From CAYYJR01 sp964472305 (GTDB lineage: Bacteria > Armatimonadota > Hebobacteria > CAIYQO01), in assembly GCA_964472305.1 (NCBI GenBank), contig CAYYJR010000003.1, forward strand, positions 1 to 64,000: a stretch of 64,000 bases of DNA. Direction: 5' to 3'. Position numbers and translations under genes: made by a program. The notes below the pieces were generated by a model. It was not told the origin of the DNA. It searched no databases and saw nothing but the letters and a program-made list of their open reading frames with translations. Of this stretch, positions 52,204 to 60,873 are shown in pieces (positions within the stretch are counted from its first letter, which is position 1; each line of letters opens with the position of its first letter).

Positions 52204-54939
52204 ATGCTGCTGGTGTTGCCCAATTCGACGGAACCGTTCGCGCGCGCGGAGGCGGGCGGCAAGGGGTATAACCTGTACGTGATGACGCGCCACGGGCTGC
52301 CGGTCCCACGCTGGGCAGTCCTTGGCAAGCGCTTCTTCCGCGCCTTCCTCGCCGCACACGCACTGGAGCCGCGACTGCAGGAGCAGGTGGAGGCCTTCCT
52401 TGCCGACCGCCTCGGCGCTGAGCAGGCGTCAGCGGCCATTACCGCGCTCATCGAGGACGCGCCGTTGCCGCCGGAGATGCGCACGGCGATCACGCGAGCC
52501 TATGCGGCGCTCGGATACCCGGCGGAAATCTCCGTGCGCTCCTCCGCCGCCGACGAGGATTCCGCCACGCACTCCTTCGCCGGGCAATTATCGAGCTTTC
52601 TCTACGTGCGCTCGGAGAACGAGGCGGCGCGCCGGCTCAAACAGTGCTGGGCGTCGGCTTTCTCCGCACGGGCGCTGGCGTATCGGCGTGAACAAGGACT
52701 GGATTGCGGCAATATCGCGGTGGCGGTCATCCTGCAGGAGATGATTGATTCCGACGTTTCCGGCGTGCTGTTCACCTGCGACCCGGTGGCAAAAACCGAC
52801 ACGCGCTACCTGGTGAGCGCCGTCTACGGAGCCGGCGAAGGGCTGGTGTCCGGCGCGCTCGATGCCGACGCCTACTGGCTCGACGCGGAGACGGGTGCGT
52901 TGGAACGCAGCGAGATTGTCAGCAAAGCCCAGGCCGTGCGACGCGGCGGCGACGGGACCTGTCTCGCGGAACCGGTCGCGGAGTCGCTGCGCGCGGCACC
53001 CGCCCTCGGCGCGACGGCGCTGGGTCAGTTGCACGCGCTGGCCCGCGCGCTGATGGCGGTATATGCCTACCCGCAGGACGTGGAATGGGCGCGACGCGGG
53101 GAGATGCTCTACCTGCTGCAGACGCGCCCGGTGACCACGCTGGACGTCAACCTGCGCGGGTATCCCAATCTGTGGGATAACGCCAACATCGTGGAGAGCT
53201 ACGGCGGTGTGACGCTGCCGCTGTCGTTTACCTTCGCGCTGAACAACTATCGCCAGGTTTACGTGCAGTTCTGCGAGATTCTCGGCGTGCCGCACGCGGT
53301 CGTCAAGGACATGGACTCCTACCTGCGCAATATGCTCGGTTCCATCAACGGCCGCATCTATTACAATCTGTACAACTGGTACAAACTGGTGGGCGTGCTG
53401 CCCGGCTTCCGGCACAACCGGCAGTTCATGGAAACAATGATGGGGGTGCGTGAGGGATTATCCGCGGAGATCGAGGAGCGCATTAAGCCGCATCCCTCGT
53501 GGGATACCTGGCGCGGCAAGCTGCGCAAACTGCGCACCGGACTGGCATTCGCGTATTACCACATTGCCATTCAAGGCATCGTCAACCGCTTCCTCGCCGA
53601 TTTCCGCCGCCAGTATGCGGTGTTTCGCGGGCATGACTATCGCCGCCTGCCCGGCGACGAGATATTCCGGCATTACCTGGCGATGGACCGCGCCATGCTG
53701 TCGCGCTGGAAGGCGCCCATCATCAACGACTTCCTGGCTATGGTGCACTTCGGGTTGCTGAAGCGGCTAACCGACCGCTGGCTGGCGCACCTGGATACCA
53801 ATATCCAGAATGATCTGCTGGCCGGCGAAGGCAACCTGGAGAGCGCTGAGCCAACCCGCGTCTTGATCACCCTTGCCGCGGAAGCGCATGCCGATCCGCC
53901 GTTGTGCGCGTTGATCATGGAAACCCCGCCGGAAGACGCCTACGAGGCGTTGAACCAGAGCCCATTCCGTGACTTTTTCGCGAAGGTGAACGACTACATC
54001 AACCGTTTCGGTTTCCGCTGCATGAGTGAGATGAAGCTGGAGGAAATCGATCTGTTCACCGATCCGGCGTTCCTGTTCACCTGCCTGCGCAACTACCTGC
54101 GCCAGGGGATTACCGACCTGACGGCGTATGACGCGCACCGGGGCGAGTTGCGCGCGCGCGCGGAGACGGCGGTGTGTCACGGCCTGCCGTGGTGGCGGCG
54201 GCTCGTGTACCTGTGGGCCCTGAAACACGCGCGCAAGAGCGTGAAGAACCGTGAAAACACCCGCTTCGCCCGCACGCGCGCCTACGGCATCGCGCGCTCG
54301 ATGTTTCAGGCGATGGGCGAAGACCTGGCGGCGCGCGGCGTGCTGGCAGAGCCGCGCGACATTTTTTATCTGGAAATGCATGAGCTATACGGCATCTACC
54401 AGGGCACGCTGACGGTGAGCAATCTGCGCGCGGTCGCGGCGCTGCGCCGGCACGAATATGCCGCCTACGCGGAGTTGGAGCCGAATATTCGCTTTCTCAC
54501 GCGCGGTCCGGTCTACTGGGGCAACGCTTTCCTCGCCGAGCCGGAGTTGCCCGATGTCGCTACGGATGCCGGCTATCATCTGCAAGGGCTTCCGTGCTGC
54601 CCCGGCGTGGTGGAAGGCCAGGTGCGCGTGGTGATGCGCCCCGACGACGACATGAATCTCAACGGCGAAATCCTTGTCACGCCACGCACCGATCCCGGCT
54701 GGGTACCGCTCTACCCGAGTTGCGCCGGCCTGCTGGTGGAGCGCGGCAGCCTGCTGTCCCACTCCGCCATCGTCGCGCGCGAGATGGGCCTGCCCGCCAT
54801 CGTCGGCATCAAAGGCCTGACACGCACGCTGCGCACCGGAATGCGCGTGCGGCTGGACGGCAAGGCCGGCACGGTGACCATCCTCACGGATGAGTCAGAC
54901 TCGTCGCCTCATCCCGCACGCAACGCACGAAATTGTTGA
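52204..54939 (+). CDS. PEP synthase/rifampicin phosphotransferase-like enzyme
   Basis: A 911-residue three-domain protein. The N-terminal ATP-binding domain shows EISVRSSAADEDSATHSFAG and VSGVLFTCDP. A long central helical domain (about 330-760) is where rifampicin phosphotransferases hold their substrate. The C-terminal PEP-utiliser domain holds the phosphorylated His853 in LLSHSAIVAREMGLPAIVG, with DPGWVPLYPSCAGLLVERG before it. The family splits ATP into AMP and Pi while moving a phosphate to pyruvate or a small molecule. No PEP-synthase-type pyruvate-binding domain is found at the C-terminus, so a rifampicin-phosphotransferase-like role on the pathway intermediate is favoured. GGAG precedes the ATG. 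Confidence 0.85.
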   Translation: MLLVLPNSTEPFARAEAGGKGYNLYVMTRHGLPVPRWAVLGKRFFRAFLAAHALEPRLQEQVEAFLADRLGAEQASAAITALIEDAPLPPEMRTAITRAYAALGYPAEISVRSSAADEDSATHSFAGQLSSFLYVRSENEAARRLKQCWASAFSARALAYRREQGLDCGNIAVAVILQEMIDSDVSGVLFTCDPVAKTDTRYLVSAVYGAGEGLVSGALDADAYWLDAETGALERSEIVSKAQAVRRGGDGTCLAEPVAESLRAAPALGATALGQLHALARALMAVYAYPQDVEWARRGEMLYLLQTRPVTTLDVNLRGYPNLWDNANIVESYGGVTLPLSFTFALNNYRQVYVQFCEILGVPHAVVKDMDSYLRNMLGSINGRIYYNLYNWYKLVGVLPGFRHNRQFMETMMGVREGLSAEIEERIKPHPSWDTWRGKLRKLRTGLAFAYYHIAIQGIVNRFLADFRRQYAVFRGHDYRRLPGDEIFRHYLAMDRAMLSRWKAPIINDFLAMVHFGLLKRLTDRWLAHLDTNIQNDLLAGEGNLESAEPTRVLITLAAEAHADPPLCALIMETPPEDAYEALNQSPFRDFFAKVNDYINRFGFRCMSEMKLEEIDLFTDPAFLFTCLRNYLRQGITDLTAYDAHRGELRARAETAVCHGLPWWRRLVYLWALKHARKSVKNRENTRFARTRAYGIARSMFQAMGEDLAARGVLAEPRDIFYLEMHELYGIYQGTLTVSNLRAVAALRRHEYAAYAELEPNIRFLTRGPVYWGNAFLAEPELPDVATDAGYHLQGLPCCPGVVEGQVRVVMRPDDDMNLNGEILVTPRTDPGWVPLYPSCAGLLVERGSLLSHSAIVAREMGLPAIVGIKGLTRTLRTGMRVRLDGKAGTVTILTDESDSSPHPARNARNC

Positions 54940-56104
54940 TGCGGATCACGTCGCCTTGCGGACCGCGGCCATGCGGGAAGGCGGCGGGATTGCCCACCTT
55001 GGGATCGCTGCGCTGCGCCCCGGCGCCATGCACATCGAGCAGTTGCCACTCGAACATCGGCGGAAGCTGCATCCACCCCAGCGCGCGACCGAACGACAGG
55101 TAAATCGCGGCGGCTCCCAGCCGGTCAGGGCCGTCCAGATGCGTGGTGCCGGTCCAGCAATACGGGTAGTCACCGTCAGCGAGTGGGGTGGTCTGGAAGA
55201 TCGGATCGATGGCGGGCGAGTGCGTGACCGCCGGCGCGCGCGTGTAATCCACGATGCTCTGCAGTTCCTTGGCGTTGGGCAGCCGCCAGTCGCGATGACC
55301 CAGATAGTTTTCCGCGTTGCGCGCCTGCACCCATGCCAGCGCGGCAGGCCAGTCCATGCCGACTGTACTGTCCGCTTTTGCCCACATTAATCCCGTCGCG
55401 CGATCGCTGACCGTACCGTCGCCGTTGTCGTGGAAGTCGTTCTTCCCGTAGTCCGTATTACCGCGCACGTAGCGGATATACAGCGTATGCGCCGTCCGGC
55501 CCCCCGGTCCGGGACGGAATTTCGGATAACCTTTGATGCGGCCATCGGCAAAATTGACGCCGAACACGGTGGGACTGCCGTTCATGGTCGTGCCGCGATA
55601 CTCCGTCGCCGTCCAGTCCTGGCAGTCGATAGGACGCTCACCGCGCGCCTGGTCGCCGTATTTGAAGCCGAAATAGCGCGTATCGAGGTAGGGCGTGGAT
55701 TCCTCCGGCGTCCGCTGAAAACCGCCGTTGAAGTTAATCAGCGAGTACAGTTCCTTAATGCTTGGCGGGCGCCAGTCGGTGTAACCGCCAACGCGACAGC
55801 CGGCCGCCCCCGCCATCGCCGCGTCCCACGTCACTTTCTCCCCGCGCGCCTGCACCCATGTCAGTCCGGTAACCAGATCGGTCACGGTGCCGTCGCCGTT
55901 GTCGCGATACGCCGGCGTCCGCCCCGCCTGCTGGGCGTCCTGACCGTAAAACGGCTGCCCCACCGCCGGCGGCGCAATGGGGCGGAGCGTATCGTAACAC
56001 CGGGTTTGCCCGGTATCGACGATGGGATACGGCAGTGCGCCGGTATACCGCCCGAGGAACAACAACACCAGCAGCAGGCTACAACGGAATGCGTGCATCT
56101 TCAT
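54884..56104 (-). CDS. Secreted protein with two DUF1566 (Lcl C-terminal-like) domains
   Basis: A 406-residue protein with a signal peptide (MHAFRCSLLLVLLFLGRYTG). Two DUF1566 modules are visible, each with DNGDGTVTDLVTGLTW or DNGDGTVSDRATGLMW, then W(R)PPSIKELYSLIN or DWRLPNAKELQSIVD, and ending near RYVRG or RCVRD. The domain is found in secreted adhesins and surface proteins; the role here is unknown. ATG 56104 follows AAGGGGG. The 3' end overlaps the phosphotransferase gene by 56 bp on the other strand. Confidence 0.85.
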   Translation of the reverse strand: MKMHAFRCSLLLVLLFLGRYTGALPYPIVDTGQTRCYDTLRPIAPPAVGQPFYGQDAQQAGRTPAYRDNGDGTVTDLVTGLTWVQARGEKVTWDAAMAGAAGCRVGGYTDWRPPSIKELYSLINFNGGFQRTPEESTPYLDTRYFGFKYGDQARGERPIDCQDWTATEYRGTTMNGSPTVFGVNFADGRIKGYPKFRPGPGGRTAHTLYIRYVRGNTDYGKNDFHDNGDGTVSDRATGLMWAKADSTVGMDWPAALAWVQARNAENYLGHRDWRLPNAKELQSIVDYTRAPAVTHSPAIDPIFQTTPLADGDYPYCWTGTTHLDGPDRLGAAAIYLSFGRALGWMQLPPMFEWQLLDVHGAGAQRSDPKVGNPAAFPHGRGPQGDVIRINNFVRCVRDEATSLTHP

Positions 56105-56134
56105 GCCAACCCCCTTGCCACAGATCATACCCGT

Positions 56135-56140
56135 ATTATA
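56135..56140 (-). promoter_or_regulatory. -10 element for the DUF1566 gene
   Basis: The minus strand reads TATAAT (within GATATAATACGGG), about 31 bases before the start codon. No clear -35 is present. Confidence 0.45.
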
Positions 56141-56251
56141 TCGCGCACGCATCACCGCTTCATCGCATGTCTATCGCATGTGGCAGGAACAGGGCAGTAT
56201 CCCAGCGAATCAATGCGAGTATTGCCGCATCTTTTGTTCAGGAGGTTTTCC

Positions 56252-56836
56252 ATGTCGTTCACCCTGCCGCTTGGCGCCGTCGCGCCGGACTTCACGCTGC
56301 CGGCCACCGATGGCCGTTGTTATTCGCTGGCCGATTTCGCCGGTGCGAAAGCGCTGGTGATTTTCTTTACCTGCAACCATTGTCCCTTTGTCATCGGTTC
56401 CAACGAGGTGACGCGGCGGACGGCGGAAAAATTCGCGTCGCAAGGCGTCGTCTTTGTCGGCATCAATGCCAACTCCGTCCTCGTGCACGCGGAAGATTCA
56501 TTCAAGCAGATGATCGCGGTAATGGCGCACGAGCAGTATCCGTGGACCTACCTGCGCGACGAGAGTCAGCAAGTGGCGCTGGCCTACGGCGCGTTGCGCA
56601 CCCCGCACTTCTACGTGTTCGACGCCGCACGCAAACTGGTCTACACCGGGCGCGGCGTCGATAATCCCATCGACACCACGAAGATGACGGTGAACGATCT
56701 GGATAATGCGCTAAGCGAGTTGGTCGCCGGCCGGCCCATCACTACGCCGCTGACCAATCCTATCGGGTGCAACGTGAAGTGGGAAGGCCAGGACGCCCAC
56801 TGGATGCCCACCGAGGCGTGCGACCTGGTGTTGTAA
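56252..56836 (+). CDS. Thioredoxin-like/AhpC-TSA family protein
   Basis: A 194-residue cytosolic protein of the AhpC-TSA/redoxin group. The pattern APDFTLPATDG then VIFFTCNHCPFVIG carries the redox pair C41-N-H-C44. The later LRTPHFYVFD segment is the cis-Pro region. Relatives of this exact type (CNHCPF) are common in bacteria and their partner is not established. GGAGG precedes the ATG. It stands alone between the DUF1566 gene and the cellobiose unit. Confidence 0.88.
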   Translation: MSFTLPLGAVAPDFTLPATDGRCYSLADFAGAKALVIFFTCNHCPFVIGSNEVTRRTAEKFASQGVVFVGINANSVLVHAEDSFKQMIAVMAHEQYPWTYLRDESQQVALAYGALRTPHFYVFDAARKLVYTGRGVDNPIDTTKMTVNDLDNALSELVAGRPITTPLTNPIGCNVKWEGQDAHWMPTEACDLVL

Positions 56837-56875
56837 TACTCTCCACGGTAGAGGTTATGGGCAACCCGTATCACA

Positions 56876-56920
56876 CCGCTCCGCGGCTGGACAGGTTTTC
56901 ACCCTCCAACCGCGGAGCGG
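56876..56920. terminator. Inverted repeat between convergent genes
   Basis: CCGCTCCGCGG (56876-56886) and CCGCGGAGCGG (56910-56920) are perfect 11-bp inverted repeats with a 23-nt loop. It lies between the thioredoxin-like and GH43-like genes, which end towards each other. No T-run is present. Confidence 0.6.
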
Positions 56921-56959
56921 CGTCACCGGTAGCCCATGGCATCAGCCGAGGAACAACGT

Positions 56960-57892
56960 TTATGCCGCGGTGAACACCGCGATGCGCTGATCCAGGCGAG
57001 GGCCGACGGTGGCGAACAGGTAGAGACGGTCTTGTTCACCGAGCAGGCAGGGGTCGCTAAGCCGTTCGTTCTGGGCGTCAAATTGTTGGCGCGAGCAAAG
57101 CAGCGTAGGCGTGCCGCATGTGGTGAGGGCTTCGTTCACCTCGCTGACGTAGATATCGGTCAACGGCAGGCCATCGGTCTTGTCGGCGGGGAAGAAATCC
57201 ACGTGATACGCCAGCAGCAGGCGCTCGTGATACCGGAACAGGCAGGGAGACCAGATATAGCGCGCGCCCTCGACCGCCGGGGCAGTCAGCAGCATCTCCT
57301 CATCGAAGCGCCAGTTCCGCGCGTCGCGCGCGCGGCCTACCCGCAGACCCTGGCGACAGGCGCTGTAGTCAACGAAAAGCAGCACATAGCCGTCTTCACC
57401 TTCGGCGACGTGATGCCGAAAGGCCCGCGCGTAGAAGGTCGCTTCCGACCCGGCACAATCGCGCGCGCTCACGGCAATGCCTTCATAATCGAACCGGATG
57501 CCGTCCAGGGAGGAGGCATAACGCGTGGTATCGTTGTCGCCGTGATAGAAGAGGAAAAATTTCCCGGCTTCCTCCACCCGGATAACGTGCGGGCTGGAGA
57601 CATGGGCGACGCGATAGTGCGGCGCCCAGTCCCTGGTGATCAGCGGATTCGCTCCATATTCGGTCCACGGCCCCTCCAATGATAGCGCGGTAGCCAGGCA
57701 GATGCCGCCCGGAACGTTGTGCGGCGCGTAATACAGGTAATAGGCATCCAGCGCGTCGGGCAGGTAATCCGCCGCCTTGATAAGGGACGGAAAGATAAGG
57801 TCGTCACACGGATTGTAGCGCAGGCCACGGTAATCCAGCGCCACCCGCCCCGCCGAGAAGGTCGGCAGGGACAGCGTGTGATTGGCCATCAT
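56960..57892 (-). CDS. GH43-like five-bladed beta-propeller protein
   Basis: A 310-residue protein of beta-propeller type, close to GH43/GH32-like glycosidases. The opening blade has YNPCDDLIFPSLIKA, then YYLYYAPHN and SLEGPWTEYGANPLI, and later FFLFYHGDND and YIWSPCLFRY. These are the sugar-enzyme blade signatures; the exact catalytic Asp/Glu set cannot be fixed here. No signal peptide is seen, so it is cytosolic. The start at 57892 follows GAGAGGAG. It lies 23 bp after the cellobiose phosphorylase gene, in the same operon, so an oligosaccharide substrate is likely. Confidence 0.72.
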   Translation of the reverse strand: MMANHTLSLPTFSAGRVALDYRGLRYNPCDDLIFPSLIKAADYLPDALDAYYLYYAPHNVPGGICLATALSLEGPWTEYGANPLITRDWAPHYRVAHVSSPHVIRVEEAGKFFLFYHGDNDTTRYASSLDGIRFDYEGIAVSARDCAGSEATFYARAFRHHVAEGEDGYVLLFVDYSACRQGLRVGRARDARNWRFDEEMLLTAPAVEGARYIWSPCLFRYHERLLLAYHVDFFPADKTDGLPLTDIYVSEVNEALTTCGTPTLLCSRQQFDAQNERLSDPCLLGEQDRLYLFATVGPRLDQRIAVFTAA

Positions 57893-57915
57893 GATGTGCT
57901 CCTCTCGTTGCCTGC

Positions 57916-60357
57916 TCACACGCGCGCCGTCACCGCCGGCACCCGGCACGTCACCTCCACCACGCCCACGGCGGGGGCATAGGGGATGGTGTCGCCGGTG
58001 ATGAGTTGTCCGTCCACGGTGAGTTGCGGCGCTGCCACCTCGGCCTGGGTGATGCGTACGCGGTAGGTGTTATTGCGATATACCCGGGTGACGGTCAGGT
58101 CGGTCAGGTCGGCGGGCAGGCACGGGCGCACGCGCAAGCCGTCCCACTCCGGCTTAATGCCCAGCAGGTACTGGGTGACGGCGGCGAAGTTCCATGCCGC
58201 GGTGCCGGTCAGCCACGAATTCTTCGCCTCGCCAAAGCGCACGGCGTCCTTGCCCGCCACCATCTGCGCGTACACATACGGTTCCAGCCGGTGGATTTCG
58301 CTGATCTCCTCCAGATAGGCGGGACAGATTTGCCGGTAATATTCCCAGGCATACTCGCCGCGCCCCAGCACCGTCTCCGCGATGATGATCCACGGATTGT
58401 TGTGGCAGAAGACGCCCCCATTCTCCTTGTAGCCCGGCGGATAGGAGGTAATTTCGCCCAGTTCCAGGTGATAGTCCGCGTAGGCGGGTTGCTGCAGCAC
58501 AATGCCGTATTGCGTGTTCAACCGTTCGCGCACGCTGTCCAGCGCCTGTTGCGCCTGCCCGGTTTCGACGCCGATACCGGCCATCACGCAGTACCCTTGC
58601 GGCTCGATGAAAATTTTACCCTCCGTGCACAGGTCGCTCCCTACCGGATTACCGAAGAAATCGTAGGCGCGGCGGAACCACTGGCCATCCCAGCCGTGCT
58701 CCAGCGTCGCCGCGCGCATCGCCGCGATGTGCCTCTCGGCGGCGACTGCCTCCTCCTCGTGCCCGCACCGGCGCGCCATCATGGCGAACTCCGGCCCGCA
58801 GGCGACAAACAGTCCGGCGATGAAGACTGATTCCGCCGTGCGCCCCTCGCGATTCGCGCAGCACTGGAACGATTCGCCCGGCTGATCGGAGAAACAGTTC
58901 AGGTTCAGGCAGTCGTTCCAGTCGGCGCGCCCGATCAACGGCAGCCCATGCGGACCCAGGTTGTTCACCACATGGTAAAACGACGCCTTGCAATGCTCGT
59001 AAAGGCTGGCCACCTTCTCGGACGAATCGAACGGCACCGGCTCGTTGAGGATGCTCCAGTCACCCGTCTCCTTGATATAGGCGGCGGCGCCGACGATCAG
59101 CCACAGCGGGTCGTCGTTGAAGCCGCTGCCCGTCAACGAGTTCCCCTTGCGGGTCAATGTCTGGTACTGGTGCCAGTTACCGCCGTCCTCGAACTGCGTA
59201 CTGGCGATGTCGAGGATGCGCTCGCGCGCGCGGGCGGGAATCTGGTGCACGAAACCGAGCAGGTCCTGATTGGAGTCGCGGAAGCCCATGCCGCGGCCGA
59301 TGCCCGACTCGAAATACGACGCGCTGCGCGACATGTTGAAGGTGACCATGCACTGGTACGGATTCCAGATGTTCACCATGCGGTTCAGCTTTTCATCCCC
59401 GCTCTCCACGGTATACAGCGAGAGCAGGCCATCCCACATCGCGCACAGCGCGGTGAAGGCGGCGTCCACTTGCGCCGGCTCCGCGTAGCGGGCGATCATC
59501 GCGTGCGCGCGCGTTTTATTGATGATGCCCGGCGCGCTGAATTTTTCGTCCACCGGATTCTCCACGTAGCCCAGCACAAAGATGAAGTCGCGGCTTTCGC
59601 CCGGCGCCAGCGTCACCTCGAGCTGCTGCGCGGCGATGGGCGCCCACCCGCTCGCTACCGAGTTACGACACGCTCCCGCCAGCACCGCCCGCGGCTCGTG
59701 CAACCCGTTGTACAGCCCGACGAAGGTTTCGCGGTCGGTATCGAAACCGGCGATGGGCGCGTTCACCGTGTAAAAGGCGAAATGGTCGCGGCGCTCGCGA
59801 TACTCGGTCTTGTGGTAAATCGTGCTGCCGTCCACCTCCACCTCGCCGATGGAAAAATTGCGCTGGAAATTGCTGCCGTCGTCCACCGCGTCCCACAGGC
59901 AGAACTCCAGAAACGAGAACAGCGACACGCACTTCGGCGCCGTCCCGGTGTTGCTGAGGGTGACCCGGTGAATCTCGCAGGTCTCGTCCAGCGGCACGAA
60001 GAACAGCACGCTTGCGCGCAAGCCGTTGCGCTCCCCGCTGATGCGCGTATACCCCAACCCGTGACGGCACTCGTAGTGCTCCAGCGCCGTTTTCGTGGGC
60101 ATCCACCCGGGATTCCACACGTCCTCCCCGTCACGCAGGTAAAAATACCGCCCGCCCGCGTCGGTCGGCACGTTGTTATACCGGTACCGCGTCAACCGCC
60201 GCAACCGCGCGTCGCGGTAAAAACTGTATCCGCCCGCGGTGTGCGAAATCAACCCGAAGTACGCCTCGCACCCCAGGTAGTTGATCCACGGATACGGGGT
60301 TTCCGGCGTGGTGATCACATACTCCCGCGCCGCATCGTCAAAATAACCGAAACGCAT
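57916..60357 (-). CDS. Cellobiose phosphorylase (GH94)
   Basis: An 813-residue cytosolic phosphorylase, close to the length of known cellobiose phosphorylases. It begins MRFGYFDDAAREYVITTPET, close to the Cellulomonas gilvus enzyme. The catalytic Asp is D482 in RADWNDCLNLNC. Later motifs EPQGYCVMAG and GGVFCHNNPW are also typical. The enzyme splits cellobiose with phosphate to give glucose 1-phosphate and glucose. GGAGG precedes the ATG at 60357; longer frames upstream add an unrelated leader. The GH43-like gene follows in the same unit. Confidence 0.95.
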   Translation of the reverse strand: MRFGYFDDAAREYVITTPETPYPWINYLGCEAYFGLISHTAGGYSFYRDARLRRLTRYRYNNVPTDAGGRYFYLRDGEDVWNPGWMPTKTALEHYECRHGLGYTRISGERNGLRASVLFFVPLDETCEIHRVTLSNTGTAPKCVSLFSFLEFCLWDAVDDGSNFQRNFSIGEVEVDGSTIYHKTEYRERRDHFAFYTVNAPIAGFDTDRETFVGLYNGLHEPRAVLAGACRNSVASGWAPIAAQQLEVTLAPGESRDFIFVLGYVENPVDEKFSAPGIINKTRAHAMIARYAEPAQVDAAFTALCAMWDGLLSLYTVESGDEKLNRMVNIWNPYQCMVTFNMSRSASYFESGIGRGMGFRDSNQDLLGFVHQIPARARERILDIASTQFEDGGNWHQYQTLTRKGNSLTGSGFNDDPLWLIVGAAAYIKETGDWSILNEPVPFDSSEKVASLYEHCKASFYHVVNNLGPHGLPLIGRADWNDCLNLNCFSDQPGESFQCCANREGRTAESVFIAGLFVACGPEFAMMARRCGHEEEAVAAERHIAAMRAATLEHGWDGQWFRRAYDFFGNPVGSDLCTEGKIFIEPQGYCVMAGIGVETGQAQQALDSVRERLNTQYGIVLQQPAYADYHLELGEITSYPPGYKENGGVFCHNNPWIIIAETVLGRGEYAWEYYRQICPAYLEEISEIHRLEPYVYAQMVAGKDAVRFGEAKNSWLTGTAAWNFAAVTQYLLGIKPEWDGLRVRPCLPADLTDLTVTRVYRNNTYRVRITQAEVAAPQLTVDGQLITGDTIPYAPAVGVVEVTCRVPAVTARV

Positions 60358-60594
60358 AGCAAACCTCCGGAAGGGGATAAGAAGCGTATTCGACAGCGAG
60401 AGGAGCGATACCTGTCGGGATACAAAGGCAAGTACGCAAAAAGGATGAAGATGCCGGCCCGGGGGCTGAACGCCGACCAAGGGGAGTAGGTCAGTGTGAA
60501 CGCATGGAATTTCGGCTGCCAGTATTCCGCGTTATCGTTGAGAATGTTGCATACTTGCACCTTCTGGCACGGCTTATAAATCCGATAAGAAATG

Positions 60595-60603
60595 TGGTAT
60601 AAT
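60595..60603 (+). promoter_or_regulatory. Extended -10 promoter of the resB-ccsA-hemA unit
   Basis: TGGTATAAT has a perfect -10 hexamer (60598-60603) preceded by TGG. The start of transcription would be near 60610, the first base of the leader stem. Confidence 0.65.
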
Positions 60604-60609
60604 TACGAC

Positions 60610-60873
60610 GCATTTCGACGGCGCCGTTGTCGGGTTCACGCCGGAACGGCAGGCGAAATGCACGTTCGTTGGGTGTGCGGGCAACGAGCAACTTTTCATG
60701 CGTGGTGTGCACGGGGGCACCGTGCCGTCGAATGTGACCAGGGCCGGACCAGAGGGAGGACGCAGCCGGCGTCCGTCCCCCCTTAGCGCCGAAGAGCGCC
60801 TCCAGCAACGCTTGCCAACCGGATGATCGACGTGTTGAATACCATTCACGCTATTCTTTGTACGGAGGAGAAC
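60610..60873 (+). ncRNA. Structured 5' leader of the cytochrome c maturation/heme unit
   Basis: The leader opens with a nested hairpin: GCATTTCG (60610-60617) with CGAAATGC (60654-60661), and inside it GCCGTT (60623-60628) with AACGGC (60645-60650). Further stems (CGTTG/CAACG, GGACGC/GCGTCC) follow. It does not match a riboswitch class I recognise. It could be a novel regulatory leader or an independent small RNA. Confidence 0.4.

Larger units (their letters stand above)
60358..60873. other. 516-bp divergent intergenic region with a long leader
   Basis: It separates cellobiose phosphorylase from resB. The half nearer resB holds an extended -10 promoter and a structured leader of about 264 nt (60610-60873). 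In the other half no clear promoter consensus or gene is seen. Confidence 0.6.

Noticed and set aside
60610..60661. tRNA-like element in the resB leader (GGTTCA stretch)
   Set aside because: There is no acceptor, D or anticodon arm of correct size; the pairing is a simple nested hairpin.
60823..60873. ATG 60823 as the start of resB
   Set aside because: It lacks a ribosome site and adds a non-conserved leader, while GTG 60874 has GGAGGAG at correct spacing.
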